The notes: a model not told the origin generated them from the sequence alone. DNA of 64,000 bases from Delphinus delphis (GCF_949987515.2 NC_082702.1:54839600-54903599); one strand, 5' to 3'; shown: positions 29,210 through 41,450, numbered from the stretch's first letter. A program made the numbers and translations.

Positions 29210-29640
29210 CCAACCTGGAAGAACATTCCTCCACTTTCTGCTAAGCCTCAGAAACCGTTGGGTAAAACATGATTTGACCCCCAGAGGTCATGCCCAGCTC
29301 AACGGAGCATGACCCCAGAGATGCTTGGAGACAGGACCCCTGGCTCTCAACCCCTGGGTGGCCCCACCTGGCAGGGTGACTTCGTGGGAGCCACTCGCCT
29401 GTTCCGGGTCCCTGTTTTATTGTCCTGGCAATGAGGCCTACCTAGCAGTCCCCTTGACCTTGCAGCTCCCCAGATCTACCGTGGGAAGTCACTGCCTCTG
29501 TGAGCTGTGTGAAGCCCCTTTCTAAGACAGATGTCAGTGTCTTGGCTGGTACAGATTTCTTCCAGGTTTGACTCTTGGAGGCATGTCCCCATCCCAAATG
29601 TCCTCAAGATACGTTTGCTCATCATAAAATGGAAATGAAC
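29210..29640 (+). other. WFDC1: Candidate non-coding last exon (3' UTR) of WFDC1
   Basis: The best acceptor after the GTAAGT at 27447 is a long pyrimidine tract (CCTCTTTGCTTCCCTTGCAG) ending at 29209. The sequence after it is not obviously repetitive. A weak poly(A)-signal variant, CATAAA, lies at 29623-29628; no AATAAA was seen nearby, so the 3' end is uncertain. WFDC1 is recalled as a seven-exon gene in human, which would fit. This is inference from splice-site quality only. Confidence 0.4.
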
Positions 29641-31345
29641 TTACCTACTTACGCGTGATTCACAGTGTTCACGACCTGATGATCTTAAATCGGAGGTGCT
29701 GACGCCGTAGAGTCCTGGGAGTGGGAGGTGGGCGGGTGTGACTGGGATGAGGTTTCAGCTCAGCTCTGCTTCTGGACCCCCACACTGTCTGGGCCACACG
29801 TGTACCGTGTCAGTGTGGGTCCCTCTGAAGCAGAGGGAGGAGGATTTGATTCATTAGAAAGGTTCCTGGGAAGAACTAGCGGAAGGGTGGGGCAGTGGGA
29901 CAGGAAGAGAAGAGGTCCTACCAGGTGATGTAAGACGGTCCCGAGGCGAGATCCCCTGGGGGTCCCAGAGGCGGCCTGTGTCCCACCAGGACCAGCTCCA
30001 GGGGTGGCACCAATACAGGTGCTCACAAGGGCCCCGTGCTTGGTTGAACAGAGTCGAACAAGGGGCCCGCATGTTCATTTTGCAAATGATGTAAGTGGGT
30101 TTGAGTCCCACTGTGGCGCTGGCCCCTTGAGAAGGCAAGGGAGCCGAGCCCCGCTCAGCGGTGGGGGGAGGGCTGTCCCTTGGAGGAGCAGTTGTCAATT
30201 CCAGGGGCATCCCACCCCCTGCCAGGGAGGGCACCCAAGAGGACACGGGCAGAGCCCTGGGGGCATCTGTTACACCATCCAAACGGACACACACATCCAC
30301 CGGCTTTTGGGGGAAATGATTCAGTTCATTGGGCATGTAACACAGCCCCACTGGTGACCGATAGGGATCGATGATCAAACATTGGGCAGGGCTTGACCTT
30401 TCAAATTCCATAATGGGCTTGTGCGGAGGCTCCTGAGCGCCCGTATTTTAAAAACAAGCATGTCTCCTCACTCGTGCCCCGGCCCACACATCCACACTTT
30501 TTCTCCAGATACCATCCAGACTGTCTTGCAAAACACGCCAAGTCCAATTTAAAGTGGAGACTGATGACCGATGGGCCTTTTTCTGGTCGTTTCTGAGCGT
30601 CCGTGCGTTCACATTGCTCAAGAATTACTTTGATGGTTGCTTTGTTTTTGTGTATGGAACATGTGAGAGAAAAACAGTCAAGCGATTCATGTCAAAGTTG
30701 TGTAAAGTGTGCCTTTGTCACACTGGCTGGGGGAGGTTTTGACCTTCCCGTTGATGGAAAAGGAAGACGCCTTTATCCAAGAATGGCAGGTCCGACCAGA
30801 GACAAATCTGGTTTCCATCTCAGATGCTGAGGTTTATGTCAATCCATTCCAGGCATGTTGTGGAATTTATACACGTGATTTCAGGGGTCCCAGCGTGGGT
30901 CACCCATGAAATCCCCAGTGCCCCATCTGTCTGTGCTGGAGGGTCCATCTCACTGGTCTGGACGGGACCTGAGCCTGCAGTTGGCTGAAGCTCCCTCCCG
31001 GGGAGGTGGCGGGGATGAACAGCCAGACCATCAGGGCCGAGGCCCAGAGGTCTAAGGGACTGTCCCCTTCGTGGCTGGCCATACGTGGCAGGGGTAAACA
31101 ATTACAACCAGCAGAGATTTGGGTGTCAGAAATCTGAAAGGACTCACCCAAAGTCACACAGCCCGGAAGTGGTCTGGGTTCCAAACTGGTCTGACCTGCT
31201 CACAGCTCGGGCTCCAGGGACCCATCAAGCACATTCCCTCCAGCCGTGGAGGCCCAGAAGGGGACACTGCCGCTGTACGGATCTGCAGAGGGCCCTGGGG
31301 ACAGGGCGGAGCTCACCCCCACTTCTGGGGGGCTGTCCACTAGAT
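29641..31345. other. Intergenic, apparently unique
   Basis: No repeat recognised at 29641-31120 except short simple runs; 31130-31200 holds a MIR-like AGGACTCACCCAAAGTCACA. A pyrimidine-rich AG at 30508 resembles a splice acceptor (see rejected items). Confidence 0.4.
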
Positions 31346-31349
31346 GGGG

Positions 31350-31535
31350 TGGAGAGAGCAGAGGCTGGTCAACCTGGGTTCTGATCCTGGGCAAGGCACT
31401 TCCCCTCGCTGAGCCTCAGTTTCTTCCTCTGTGAAATGGGTACGATAAGGGTAACTGCCTTTCAGAGTTGCCGGGGAGGATTATGAGAGATGGTGTATAG
31501 AGAGCAGTCAGTGGGTATGGTTATCATTCTTTATT
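31350..31535 (+). repeat. MIR SINE
   Basis: CTGGGCAAGGCACTTCCCCT, GAGCCTCAGTTTCTTCCTCT and GTGAAATGGGTACGATAAGG. Confidence 0.8.
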
Positions 31536-32705
31536 ATTATTACCTTGGCCCAAGAGTCCATGGGCCCCCAGCTGAGCGCCTCTGTTTAAGCCCAAATACC
31601 GAGACTCTAATTATCTCACTTCATCCATCAGTAAGTTTCATTGGTGCATTTCCCTTAGGTTCAGGGTAATTCATTAACTTTCCCACTCACTCATCGGGTA
31701 CTCATTCACTCATTCATACATTCCACCTATCAAGAAATATTTACCAAGCACGAACCACCTTTTCTTGGCGAATGCAAGATGCACGTTTTTTTTCACCTTT
31801 CCACGTCCCCGAAGCTGGGAAGTGTCCTAGTCGTGACCACCAGGCGTCATTGCCTGCACGTGAGCACATCTAAACATGCAGGCTGGGTGTAAGCAACCCA
31901 GTGGAAACTTCCAGGAAAAACCAAGGAACCGCCTTCTGGGAAATCCTACATCATCAGAATCTTGGGGATTCAGAGTCCACGTTGGCAGAAAAACTCGGAC
32001 CCTGGCAACTCTGAGTGAAAAAGTGATTCGGAAAGGTTGGATCCAAGCACGATGACCTTCTAGGAAAGACCTTATCCCATGTATGTCACTTAACATTTTC
32101 TTTCTGATGTCTGCACAAGAATGAGGCATGATTAAAATCTATGTCTAAATAAATCTGAAAGAGGTCTTTACTAAGTTTACAATGGAAAGGTGAAGGCATC
32201 ATAGCAGCTTAGTTGGCAGTGCCTTTTATCTTTTCATTATATATAATGTTCTGCTTGGGTTATTATGATACATGCTGCCTGTCTTAGTTTCCATCTGAGA
32301 CACAGAGGGGAACAGCACAGAAACGGTCCCTGCCTGCATGGCGTTTATGGTCTAGTGGGAATTGGAACCACCGCCTCCTGACTCCAGGGCTCTGCCCCTC
32401 CATCACGCAGCCCCAGGGGTGGGCTTGCAAGCCCCCTTCCTGGTGGAACCTCCGCCCTGCCCTCACCGGCTTTCCCCCTTATGTCCCTGCCCTGGGTCCT
32501 CATTCTGGAGGAAGACACGCAGGTGAATGGGTGATTGCAGGCACTGGGGTGTGTACCCGGAGCTCAGCTGTGTTTCTTGGCTTTGAGCCCAGAGCACCGT
32601 CCCCTTGGGAGCTGGCACAGCCCTTCCTTGGACTTGATTGATTTGGAAACGAGATGACAGGGCTGCTCACCTGAGCTAAAGTGTGAGCAGAGGTCCTGTT
32701 GTCCA
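31536..32705. other. Intergenic, mostly unrecognised
   Basis: L2-like CATTCACTCATTCATACATT and AAATATTTACCAAGCACGAA at about 31690-31760. 32100-32290 is A/T-rich and contains the first AATAAA after WFDC1 (32144-32149). Confidence 0.45.
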
Positions 32706-32707
32706 GG

Positions 32708-32880
32708 ACGTGAGAGACCTCTGGACTTGGAGCCGGGTTCCAGTGGTGGTCGCAGCTGTGTGCCCCTGGACACAGAGCTTAGCCTCTCTGAGACTCAGTT
32801 TCTACCACGATGGAACGGGATGACGCCTGCCATACCTGCTGCAGGATGAAGGAGATGAGAGTTGTGAGAACAGGTGGGAA
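32708..32880 (+). repeat. MIR SINE fragment
   Basis: CTTAGCCTCTCTGAGACTCA and GCCTGCCATACCTGCTGCAG. Confidence 0.65.
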
Positions 32881-33061
32881 ACCCGGAAAGGCCTGTCCTG
32901 GGTCCTCAGGGTGAAGAGGCAGAAGGAAGGCAGACAGTGCAGTGGACCGGAGTTGAAGGACCCTCGGGCTAGAGGTCCGCTGTGCTGCTGGCAATGACAG
33001 GATCCCGGCCGAGCAGCTGCGGCGACGAGGGCCGCCAGGAGAGACAGGAGGAGTGGGTGGG

Positions 33062-33275
33062 GGCACTGATTTGGTGCTAGGCTGATGGGGTTCAAGTCCC
33101 GGCCCTGCCACTCACTGGTGTGTGACCTTGCACAAGTTAGTCACTGTGCCTCGGTTTCCCCATCTGCAAAAGGGGGTGATGATACTCTGGGCTGTGATGA
33201 GAAGTAAAAGTTGAAATGTGTGCAGTTCTCAGAACAGTGTCTGGCTCGTAGCTCGGCTTCTATAAGCGATCGCTG
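33062..33275 (+). repeat. Near full-length MIR SINE
   Basis: TTCAAGTCCCGGCCCTGCCA, TGTGTGACCTTGCACAAGTT, GGTTTCCCCATCTGCAAAAG and a 3' end ending in CGATCGCTGCTACT. Confidence 0.85.
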
Positions 33276-33830
33276 CTACTGTTGTTCTCGTCTCTAAGGC
33301 AGAAGTGAGCGGTCACACCTTGGGAGGACAGGACCACACCTGGGCTTCAGGGACAGCGGGAACCAGGGATGGAGTCCCCCTCGTCTCTCTGTTTTCTCTG
33401 GGCAGAGCCACTGTCTCCTCGGGACATGAGAGTGGCCCCAGGCAGCCCTAGAGCTCCATCCAGCGCATGCTCCCCGTGAATGGGATGCCTCCCCTGTGAC
33501 ACCCTGGGGAAGGCACCCACATCTGGGCCCATCGACTGAGGCCATGGGAAGCAGGGAGGAAGAACCGGCAGGTCCCCCATCAGCAGTGGCCATGGGGGTG
33601 AGGGTGGGGATGCCGAGCCAGGAGGGGGTCCCAGGAAAACGCGCACGTGGGGCTGGGCAGACAGTCTCCTAGATTCCACCTCTCATTCCACAGGGGAGGG
33701 CAGCAAAGACCCCACAGTGTCCCGTGACTTGCCAAAGGTCACACACAGCCAGGCAGCCATGGGGGACAGTCAATTACAGGGATCTCCCTCCGCTCAGCCC
33801 TTGCCCTGTATTATTTCACTGCTCTCGTGG
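33276..33830. other. Intergenic, no feature recognised
   Basis: GC-rich; long chance frames on the minus strand. A MIR trace at 33690-33760 (TTGCCAAAGGTCACACACAG). Confidence 0.4.
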
Positions 33831-33834
33831 CAAC

Positions 33835-34075
33835 CTTAACGTGGTCGCCAGCACCTTCTGAGAGCTGACCACGTGCCAGGCGCCTCTGGAAGCCCTTTAC
33901 AGAAACCAACCACTCATCTGAGTTCTTCTAACCCATGAGGAAGAGACTCTTGACACCCATTTTACAGATGAGAGAAACTGAGGCACGGAGAAATAGTCAC
34001 TTAGCAAGGATCACAGAGCCAGTAAATGGCAGAGTGAAGATACAGACCCAAGTAAACTAATTCCGGATCTGACTC
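33835..34075 (-). repeat. MIR SINE
   Basis: CCCATTTTACAGATGAGAGA, AAACTGAGGCACGGAGAAAT and CACAGAGCCAGTAAATGGCA. Confidence 0.82.
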
Positions 34076-34158
34076 CTTGGGAGGTTCGACCTTTGTCTTT
34101 TTTTTTTTAATCAGCAAGAAAAAGCCTTTAATTTGTGTGGTTTAAGAACACATCTAGG

Positions 34159-34494
34159 GGCTTCCCTGGTGGCGCAGTGGTTAAGAATCCGCCTGCCAGT
34201 GCAGGGGATTTAGGTTCGAGCCCTGGTCCAGGAAGATCCCCCATGCCGCAGAGCAACTAAGCCCGTGCGCCACAACGACTGAGCCTGCGCTCTAGAGCCC
34301 GCGAGCCACAACTACTGAAGCCCGCGTGCCTACAGCCCGTGCTCCGCAACAAGAGAAGCCACCGCAGTGAGAAGCCCACGCACTGCAACGAAGAGTAGCC
34401 CCCGCTCGCCGCAACTAGAGAAAGCCCGCACGCAGCAACGAAGACCCAACACAGCCAAAAATAAAATTAATTAATTAATTAAAAAGAAAAAGGT
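34159..34494 (+). mobile_element. CHR-type SINE, long form, full length
   Basis: GGCTTCCCTGGTGGCGCAGT head, long body with GCAACGAAGAGTAGCCCCCG, and an A/T-rich tail. Target duplication AACACATCTAGG (34147-34158) and AACACACCTAGG (34495-34506), one mismatch. Confidence 0.93.
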
Positions 34495-34665
34495 AACACA
34501 CCTAGGTATTGAGTTTTGGATGCAATAGTTGACTTGATCATGACGTTCTTACATCTGCAGCCATTCGGAACAGTGATGTCACATAGTTATTGTCAGTCTC
34601 CCAGGAAGTACACATTATAGGAAGACTTTCTGGAAAAGACTAGGAAGGAAAGAATGCACCTGCTC

Positions 34666-34688
34666 TTTTTTTTTTTTTTTTTTTTTTT
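34666..34688. repeat. Poly(T) run
   Basis: 23 consecutive T. It may be the tail of a decayed minus-strand L1-type fragment that follows (34690-34780). Confidence 0.85.
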
Positions 34689-34782
34689 GCCATTAGTTGT
34701 TGAAGTCAGATTCTATTTCATACTATGGTCATCTACCTGTTTTTATTTTTCTTTTCTGAAAATAATTTTAAAACATTTTTAA

Positions 34783-34905
34783 GGGACTTCCCTGGCGGTC
34801 CAGCGGTTAAGACTCTGCGCTTCCATTGCAGGGGGTGTGGGTTCGATCCCCGGTTGGAGAACTAAGATCCCGCGTGCCACGCAGCGCAGCACCCCCCCAA
34901 AAAAT
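34783..34905 (+). mobile_element. Short CHR-related SINE (GGGACTTCCCTGGCGG type)
   Basis: About 120-bp tRNA-derived SINE: GGGACTTCCCTGGCGGTCCA, B-box-like GGTTCGATCCCCGG, CAGCGCAGC and an A-rich tail. It sits in an old L1-like fragment (to about 35050). Confidence 0.88.
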
Positions 34906-36025
34906 TTAAATTTAAAATAATAGTAAATTCACAGAACATGTGAGGAAAAGTCCAGAGAGGCCCACCTCCCCCATGGTAACATCTTGTGTAACTACAGCGC
35001 GGTACTGCCACCAGGAAGCTGGCAGTGGCACCATCTACAGAGCATGTGGGTTTTCTCTGGTTCCACAGAGGAGCCTGGGAGGGGAGAAGCAATTCACCCA
35101 GGGTCACCTAGCTTGCAACTGCCCATTTTCCCACTCTCCCAGGAAGTGCAGGAGGCCGATCCCACTCCCCCGAATCCCCAGTCTGGAGTTTTCTCTCTTG
35201 CCACACACACGAAGCCTCCCGTATTGAAGAGACCACAGAGACCACGGCCACGTCTTTGGCTGTCTGGGGACCGTCCCACAGCTGTGGGGGGCTGAGTTGC
35301 GGAGGGGATGCCCAGCCTCTGAGAGAGCTGCGTCCCTCCAGAGGGTAAGCAGGGCCCCAGGAAACAGCTGGGCAAGTCAGCCCTGCCTGCTCCAAGGCGC
35401 CTGGAAAGCAGCTGGACCCTGGGGGCCCTTGGGTGAGGACAGACACCTCAGCCACAGGGGCAGCTTTTCCATGAGAACAAACTTAATTAAACAGTCTCTC
35501 TGTCCCTTGGGCTGGCTGACATAGCCACCGTCTTCCCTGGGGCCAGTTTCCACCAGAGTTGCCAGGATTAACTATCTTCCCGACCCCAGATCTTTCTGTA
35601 GACCATCTCACAGATATCAGCAAGGCAGTGTCAAGGGAAGGCAGAGGGGCGCCTTTCCAGGGGACATAGTGCCGGACAGACTTTATCTTGTGACCCCAGG
35701 GAAGGCCTCTGCATGCTTCCACCTGGGAAGAGGTGAGCAGGCCTTCAGGTGAGACGGTGGTGGCACCCAGCTCCAGACAGATTTCTCCCTGTGGGCGCCT
35801 GTAGGCTGCTGCCTGAAATTCCACCATCAGAGTATCATCTGTTGTCCACAGCTTGGAGGTCAGTGGAGTGTGGATTCCTCTGGAAGAGGGTGGAGGGGGA
35901 GACACTGGTGTGTGGGTGACCACAGGCACGGTGGAAAGGGCTAGGATAAAGCTTATGTAGGCTCTGGGCATCTGTGCAGGCTGAGAGGTCAGGGAGGGCT
36001 TCCCAGAGGAGGGGCTTCTGAGCTA
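34906..36025. other. Intergenic: old L1 trace then unrecognised sequence
   Basis: 34906-35050 is reverse-strand old L1 (TAACATCTTGTGTAACTACA). 35050-36025 shows nothing recognised. Confidence 0.45.
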
Positions 36026-36029
36026 AGCT

Positions 36030-36445
36030 CACCAGTACAAGTTTTCTGTAACTACCATACACATTACCATAAACAACAGAAATGTAGCCTCTCCCAGCTC
36101 TGGAGACCAGAGGTCCATGTCAGGGTGTCCGTAGGGTTGGCTCCTTCCAGAGGCTGTCCCACGCCCCTGTCCAGTTTCTGGGGGCGGCCAGTAACCCGTG
36201 CCCTTCCTCTTCTTACAGACCCATCACTGCAATCTGTCTTCGTCATCCCATGGCCTTCCCCTCTGTGTCTGTGTGTCCCGGATTTCCCTCTCCTTTGGTT
36301 TGTAAGGACGCTTATTGGATTTAGGACCCACCCTAAACCCAAGACCATCTCATCTCAGATCCTTAATAAGGTCACATACACAGGTTCTGGAGTTCGGATG
36401 TGGACACAACTTTTTTGGGGGGACACAATTCAACCCACTCAGGAG
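36030..36445 (-). mobile_element. Solo LTR, MLT1-like (ERVL-MaLR)
   Basis: Reverse orientation: AACAACAGAAATGTAGCCTC, AGCTCTGGAGACCAGAGGTC, TTATTGGATTTAGGACCCAC and GGGGGGACACAATTCAACCC. Confidence 0.8.
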
Positions 36446-36459
36446 CAAGTTAGCTAACT

Positions 36460-36660
36460 TAGACTGGGGGAGAAGAGGAAAGGCATTCCAGGCAGAGGGA
36501 ACGGTATGAGCAGAGGCACAGCTGGGCATGGCTGGAGAAGGGGGGCACTCTGGGACTGGGAGGATGCGGGCTATAAAGTTAAGCAGGTGCCAGCCAGTTC
36601 ACATCTTGAGTTTGAACTTGACCGTGAAAACAATGGGAAGCCACTGAAGGTTTTACCTGG
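36460..36660 (+). repeat. L2-like fragment
   Basis: AAAGGCATTCCAGGCAGAGG and CAATGGGAAGCCACTGAAGG. Confidence 0.65.
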
Positions 36661-36694
36661 GTTATGATCTTGTTTGCTTCTCCCCAAGAAGCCC

Positions 36695-36820
36695 AGTCTT
36701 ACAATCTGCGTTTACAGATGAAAACACTGAGGTTCAGAGAGGTGAAGGCATTTGCCCAAGAGCAGACCATCAGGAAAATGACAGAGGCAGGATTTGAACT
36801 CAGGCCTCATCTAACTCCAT
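36695..36820 (-). repeat. MIR SINE fragment
   Basis: TTTACAGATGAAAACACTGA and CAGGATTTGAACTCAGGCCT. Confidence 0.8.
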
Positions 36821-38050
36821 AAGTGGGAAGACAAATGCAGCAGGGATCTGTGTCCGTGGAAGCCTACTCAGGAAGGAAGAAAGGAACGGAAGTGAGATCA
36901 GGTGCCAGGATCACTGCCCCACCTGACAACGGTTCTCTAATGTTGGGCCTGGGGGTTGCCATGTTGATGCTCTGAGACCAGCCTCCTCGGCCACACCTGA
37001 TTGGTGGAGAAACAGGTCACGTGACTCCAGCTAAGCCTGTCAGATTCCTCCCCCGCAATGCTCTTGAGTCTTTTTGACGCCGGAAGGTAGCATGGCCGTG
37101 ACTAGGAGCCTAGCTCAGGAGCCTCCTCTCAACAGCGTGGCCTCAGGTAACTTCTCCAGCCCCTTGATGTTTCAGTTCCTTCTTTGGAAGTCGGAAGGAT
37201 GAAAGCAGCCCCTCCCGGCATGGCTGCTGTGGGATTACAGGAAGTCCTGGTGGTGAAGCTTCCTGCCCGACACCTGGCGCACAGAAAATGCTGGGCACGC
37301 AGCAGCTGGCTCTGCTAGTGGTATAGACAGGGGGTGGGACTCGGGGCTGTGCGGAGGCCACCTCCTGCCGTGTCCATGGGAAGACAGACGGGAAGGGGAG
37401 AGAGAGAGAGAGAAGCCAGCAGGTACTTGATCGCTTTCCAGGACTTGCTTGCAACTGATATGAGACTTGGCCACCGTCCCCTTCCTGTACTGAGGTTCAG
37501 GGAAACAGCTCAGTGGTTCCCAGTCGCCGGCTGCCCCTGACTTTGCCCTGGGCTAAAACAAATAGGTTGTTGTTGTTGTTGTTGTTTTGCAATCAAAACC
37601 AAACCAATACAGAACACCAACCAAAACACGCCTTGATGGAGATGGTCTGGCAAGCTGAAGGCCCCGTGGAAGCCCCTGGAACCACCTTTGAACTGCATGC
37701 CGGGGCTTTCCTGCCTCAGACCCGGTGGCTCCCTAAAGAACCCCCTGGCAGGTCTAAGCCACACTGTGGGGAGGCCGTCCTGCCTGTGACCGCCCAGAAG
37801 CCTCCCGTCCTGGGAACACACGCGTGGCCTCCCCACCCCACATTCCACATCCACACCGCCTGATCCCAAGTGGGCAGACTTCTGGAAAGTTCCACGCTCG
37901 GCCCAGGAACTTGTTGAACAGGTGCCTTGACATGGGCGATCCCCTGCCCATTAGGCACTGCCCTGGCCAGGCCAGGCTGGAGAATATTGAGGGAGACTAA
38001 AGAGAGTATATTGAGGGGACTAAAGTCTCATGGGTTATATGCCAAGGTGA
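36821..38050. other. Intergenic, mostly unrecognised
   Basis: Contains a (GTT)n run at 37566-37587; otherwise no repeat or exon identified. Confidence 0.45.
37566..37587. repeat. (GTT)n microsatellite, 7 units
   Basis: Perfect GTT repeat. Confidence 0.92.
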
Positions 38051-38224
38051 GCACGAACATCTAACATCCATTGTGTCCTCGACATCCAGGTTGGGAAGAT
38101 GCCACCACCTGCCTTGAGAGCAGAAAGAATCAAGGCTCAGATATTGCAAGTTTCTAGCTCAAGATCAAACAGTTACTAAGTGGGGAGCCCGAGCTTTCTT
38201 CCTACCTGAAATCAAAAGGCTTAT

Positions 38225-38480
38225 TATTAACACTTTCAAATATAAACAAGGCGTAGAAAGTGGTAGAAGGAACCTCTTTGGACGCATCAGCCAGCTACCA
38301 TTGCTTCATGTAGACCCTCAACTTTTTGCAGAGGTAGAGTCTGGAGTATTTTAAAGTAAATCCCAGACATCATATACATCACCTGTGAATGCTTCAGAAT
38401 TGCATCTCTAACAGATGACTATGTTTTTTAACATAATCATAAGGTCATTATCACAGGACCGCCTGGACGGGAAAGTTCGA
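38225..38480 (-). repeat. Old L1 3' fragment
   Basis: TTTTAAAGTAAATCCCAGAC, ATCACCTGTGAATGCTTCAG and a TAATCATAAGGTCATTATCA stretch match old L1 3' ends. A MIR-like trace precedes it at 38050-38215. Confidence 0.65.
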
Positions 38481-38562
38481 ATTGGAACCACCACACCACG
38501 TGCCCTGGGAGGGAGCACGGTCCCAGCCAAGTCCTGCTCTTCCACGGCAGGCAAGTTCACTA

Positions 38563-38697
38563 GAGCAGCAGTTTCCAAACGGGGGGTCCTCAGACCCGCA
38601 GCATCAGCTTCACCAGGGAACTCATTAGAAATGCAGGTTCTCAGGCCACCCCAGCCCTAACAAGTGAGGGACTCTGAGGTTGGGCCCAGCAGTCTGT
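38563..38697 (+). mobile_element. MER5A (hAT-Charlie), left part, split by an L1
   Basis: GAGCAGCAGTTTCCAAACGG, CAGCATCAGCTTCACCAGGG, TTAGAAATGCAGGTTCTCAG and GTTGGGCCCAGCAGTCTGTG match MER5A. It resumes at 39740. Confidence 0.88.
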
Positions 38698-39739
38698 GTG
38701 TGGTTTTTTTCTTTTAATTTTATTATTTCTTATTGGAAGCATAGTTGATTTACAATGTTGTGTTAATTTCTGCTGTACAGCAAAATGATTCAGTTATACA
38801 TACACATATATATACATTATTTTTCAATATTCTTTTCCGTTATGGTTTATCACAGGATATTGAATATAGTTCCCTGTGCTCTAGAGTAGGACCTTGTTGT
38901 TTATCCATCCTATATATAATAGTTTGCATCCACTAATCCCAAACTCCCAATGCAACCCTCCTCCACCCTACTCCCCCTTGGCAACCATAAGTCTATTCTC
39001 TATGTCTGTGAGTCTGTTTCTGTTTTGTAGATAAGTTCATTTGTATCATATTTTAGATTCCACATGTAAGTGACATCATATGCTATTTGTCTTTCTCTGT
39101 CTGACTTACTTCGCTTAGTATAATGATCTCTAGGTCCATCCATGTTGTTGAAAATGGCATTATTTCATTCTTTTTTATGGCTGAGTAGTATTCCACTGTA
39201 TATATATACAACATCTTCTTTATCCATTCATCTGTCAATGGACATTTCATTTGTTTCCACATCTTGGCTATTGTGAATAGTGCTGCTATGAACATAGGGG
39301 TGCATGTATCTTTTTGAATTATAGTTTTCTCTGGACATCTGCCCAGGAGTGGGATTGCTGGATCATATGATCATATGGTAGCTCTATTTTCAGTTTTTAA
39401 GGAACCTCCGTACTGTTCTCCATAGTGGCTGCACCAGCTTACATTCCCACCAGCAGTGCAGGAGGGTTCCCTTTTCTCCACACCCTCTCCAGCATTTGTT
39501 ATTTGTAGACTTTTTGATGATGGCCACTCTGACTAGTGTGAGGTGACACCTCATTGTAGTTTTGATTTGCATTTCTCTAATAATTAGTGACGCTGAGCAT
39601 CTTTTCATGTGCCTGTTGGCCACCTGTATGTCTTCTGTTTAGGTCTTCTGCCCATTTTTCGATTGGGTTGTTTGTTTTGTTGTTGTTGAGTTGTATGAGC
39701 TGTCTGTATATTTTGGAGGTTAAGCCCTTGTCAGTCCCG
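38698..39739 (-). mobile_element. 5'-truncated L1 inserted in MER5A
   Basis: Minus-strand L1 of about 1.04 kb: 3' UTR (TATTGGAAGCATAGTTGATT) and the C-terminal part of ORF2, in two open blocks (39083-39295 and 39390-39623) containing WKQMKCPLTDEWIKKM and [29 protein letters not shown] is duplicated at 38689-38697 and 39740-39748. Confidence 0.93.
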
Positions 39740-39800
39740 GCAGTCTGTATTTCAGCGTGCCCTCCCGGTGACTCTGATGCCATCTGGAACTCCAGAACTG
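39740..39800 (+). mobile_element. MER5A, right part
   Basis: TTTCAGCGTGCCCTCCCGGT followed by GACTCTGATGCC is the MER5A continuation after the L1. Confidence 0.8.
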
Positions 39801-41440
39801 CTGCTCCTGAGGAGGGTGACGGCCCAGGGAGGGGTTTCCCTTCTTGCATTGTTGATTTCTTATTTACGTAGCTTCTGGCTCCTTCCCCAAAGGATGCTGA
39901 GGGGTGGGTCTTAAGCAGCATTGCCTTCCAGCCGACTCAGGAGCCCAGCGGTCAGTGGGTGAGCCCTCCCACTCCCGAGGTGTCCCTGAGCCAGCGTTTC
40001 CTCCTCCATAAAATACGTGGACGACAGCACCGGCCTCCTAGTCCGGCTGTGCAGAGAGACTAGTTAAGCGCTTAGAATGGTTCCTGGTGCACAGCGGGTA
40101 TTACGGAAGGACTAGCTGTTCTGACCAAACTGGGGTGGGAGAGCCAAGGGAAGTATAGCCTAACCTACACACCATCGTAGGATGCTTGCGAGTGAGCTCG
40201 AAACGCGTCAACGGGAGCCTGCTTCTCACAGGCAGAGCTGGGGCGGGGGCGCCTCACGGGACAGAACGGGAAGGAGATTTGGGGGCTGCTGGGAAGAGCA
40301 GGGAGTGCCCCTGAGGCAGGGAGACTACAAGACACTGCCGTTGCCAGAGATGGTAAGGGAGGAGCTCACGGTTGCCCAGGGCGATGGGTTCCCCAGAGCC
40401 CCCGGGGGGAAGGCGGGAGAGGGCCTCTGAGCTGCAAGAGCTGTGATGCAGCTGGGAGCCTCAGGAAGGCTCCTCTCCCCCAGGGCCCCGGTGGGGAGAC
40501 AGGAGGCAGAAACAGTCAAGGATCCTGGGGAGCCCTGGACACCAGGCAGGCTGGGGGCGCGGGAGGTCATGGCCGGGTTCCGAGCTAACACTGATGAGGC
40601 AATTGTCCCAGATTTGGTTGTCCCCAAGGCTCTGCAACTTCAGTTAAGAATTGTTCATTTAAATAGGACGCAGTCTCTCAAACCCTTGGTTTAAATGAAA
40701 AATCTAACAGAGGGACAGACACCTTGTTTCTTTTACCTGCAGGCATGTGAGAGAAGAGTCATAGGTTTTAACCTTTGAGGGGATAGAGCTGCCAATCAAA
40801 TAATGTGATCAGGGTAAAGTCATGACATGAGCCCACCGTCCACCTGTAGACGTGGGAGAGGGTCACAGTGTGAACTCCGGAGGTGTTTCATTTTGAAAAT
40901 ACACTTACATTAGCCAACTCTGCCCCCTTAAAAGTCCCAGAAAAAGTGGTCACCTCTGTAGCCTGACACACAGATTGTGGTCTTGAAATGCCATTTCCCA
41001 TTTTTTGGAAAATTAAAAAAGCAGGGTTTCTCAGAGACATAGCTGATTCCAGGGCTGGAAATGTACAAGAGAAGGCTGGAATATTTTGTTTTCCCAAATG
41101 GCAAGGGAACTGTCAAAGAGAGACTCCGGGGATTATGCTAAAAGAACTCTGAAGCCAGCTTGGAAAGGCTCTCGGTGGTCAAAGACGTGACCATGGGAGC
41201 TTCAGGAAGGATAACATTGCACTGGATTGAAACCCATCTACGTTTACAGACATGAGTTCACAAAAATGTTTCTAAAAACTAGTGGATCTCCTGAGATTGA
41301 TAGGAACTGGCTTGTTATCTTGAAATCGGTCAAGGGAGGGAATCAAGCAGTGATTCTGCCTTCCTGTTTCCATTGGTAACAAACTCTATATAGATGAGAG
41401 GAAGCGTCTCCTGATGAAAGTATCCCAACTAATACATTAA
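39801..41440. other. Intergenic, repeat-poor
   Basis: A MIR-like trace at 39985-40110 (GTTTCCTCCTCCATAAAATA). 40560-41440 shows no repeat that I can name and is A/T-richer, with CAATTG and CCAATCAAATAATG motifs. Confidence 0.45.
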
Positions 41441-41450
41441 AAGCAATTGA

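Noticed and set aside
30509..30860. Alternative candidate for the last WFDC1 exon after an AG at 30508 (CTTTTTCTCCAG)
   Set aside because: The acceptor is plausible but shorter than that at 29209, and no poly(A) signal follows within 350 bases. Kept only as a fallback for the 3' UTR exon.
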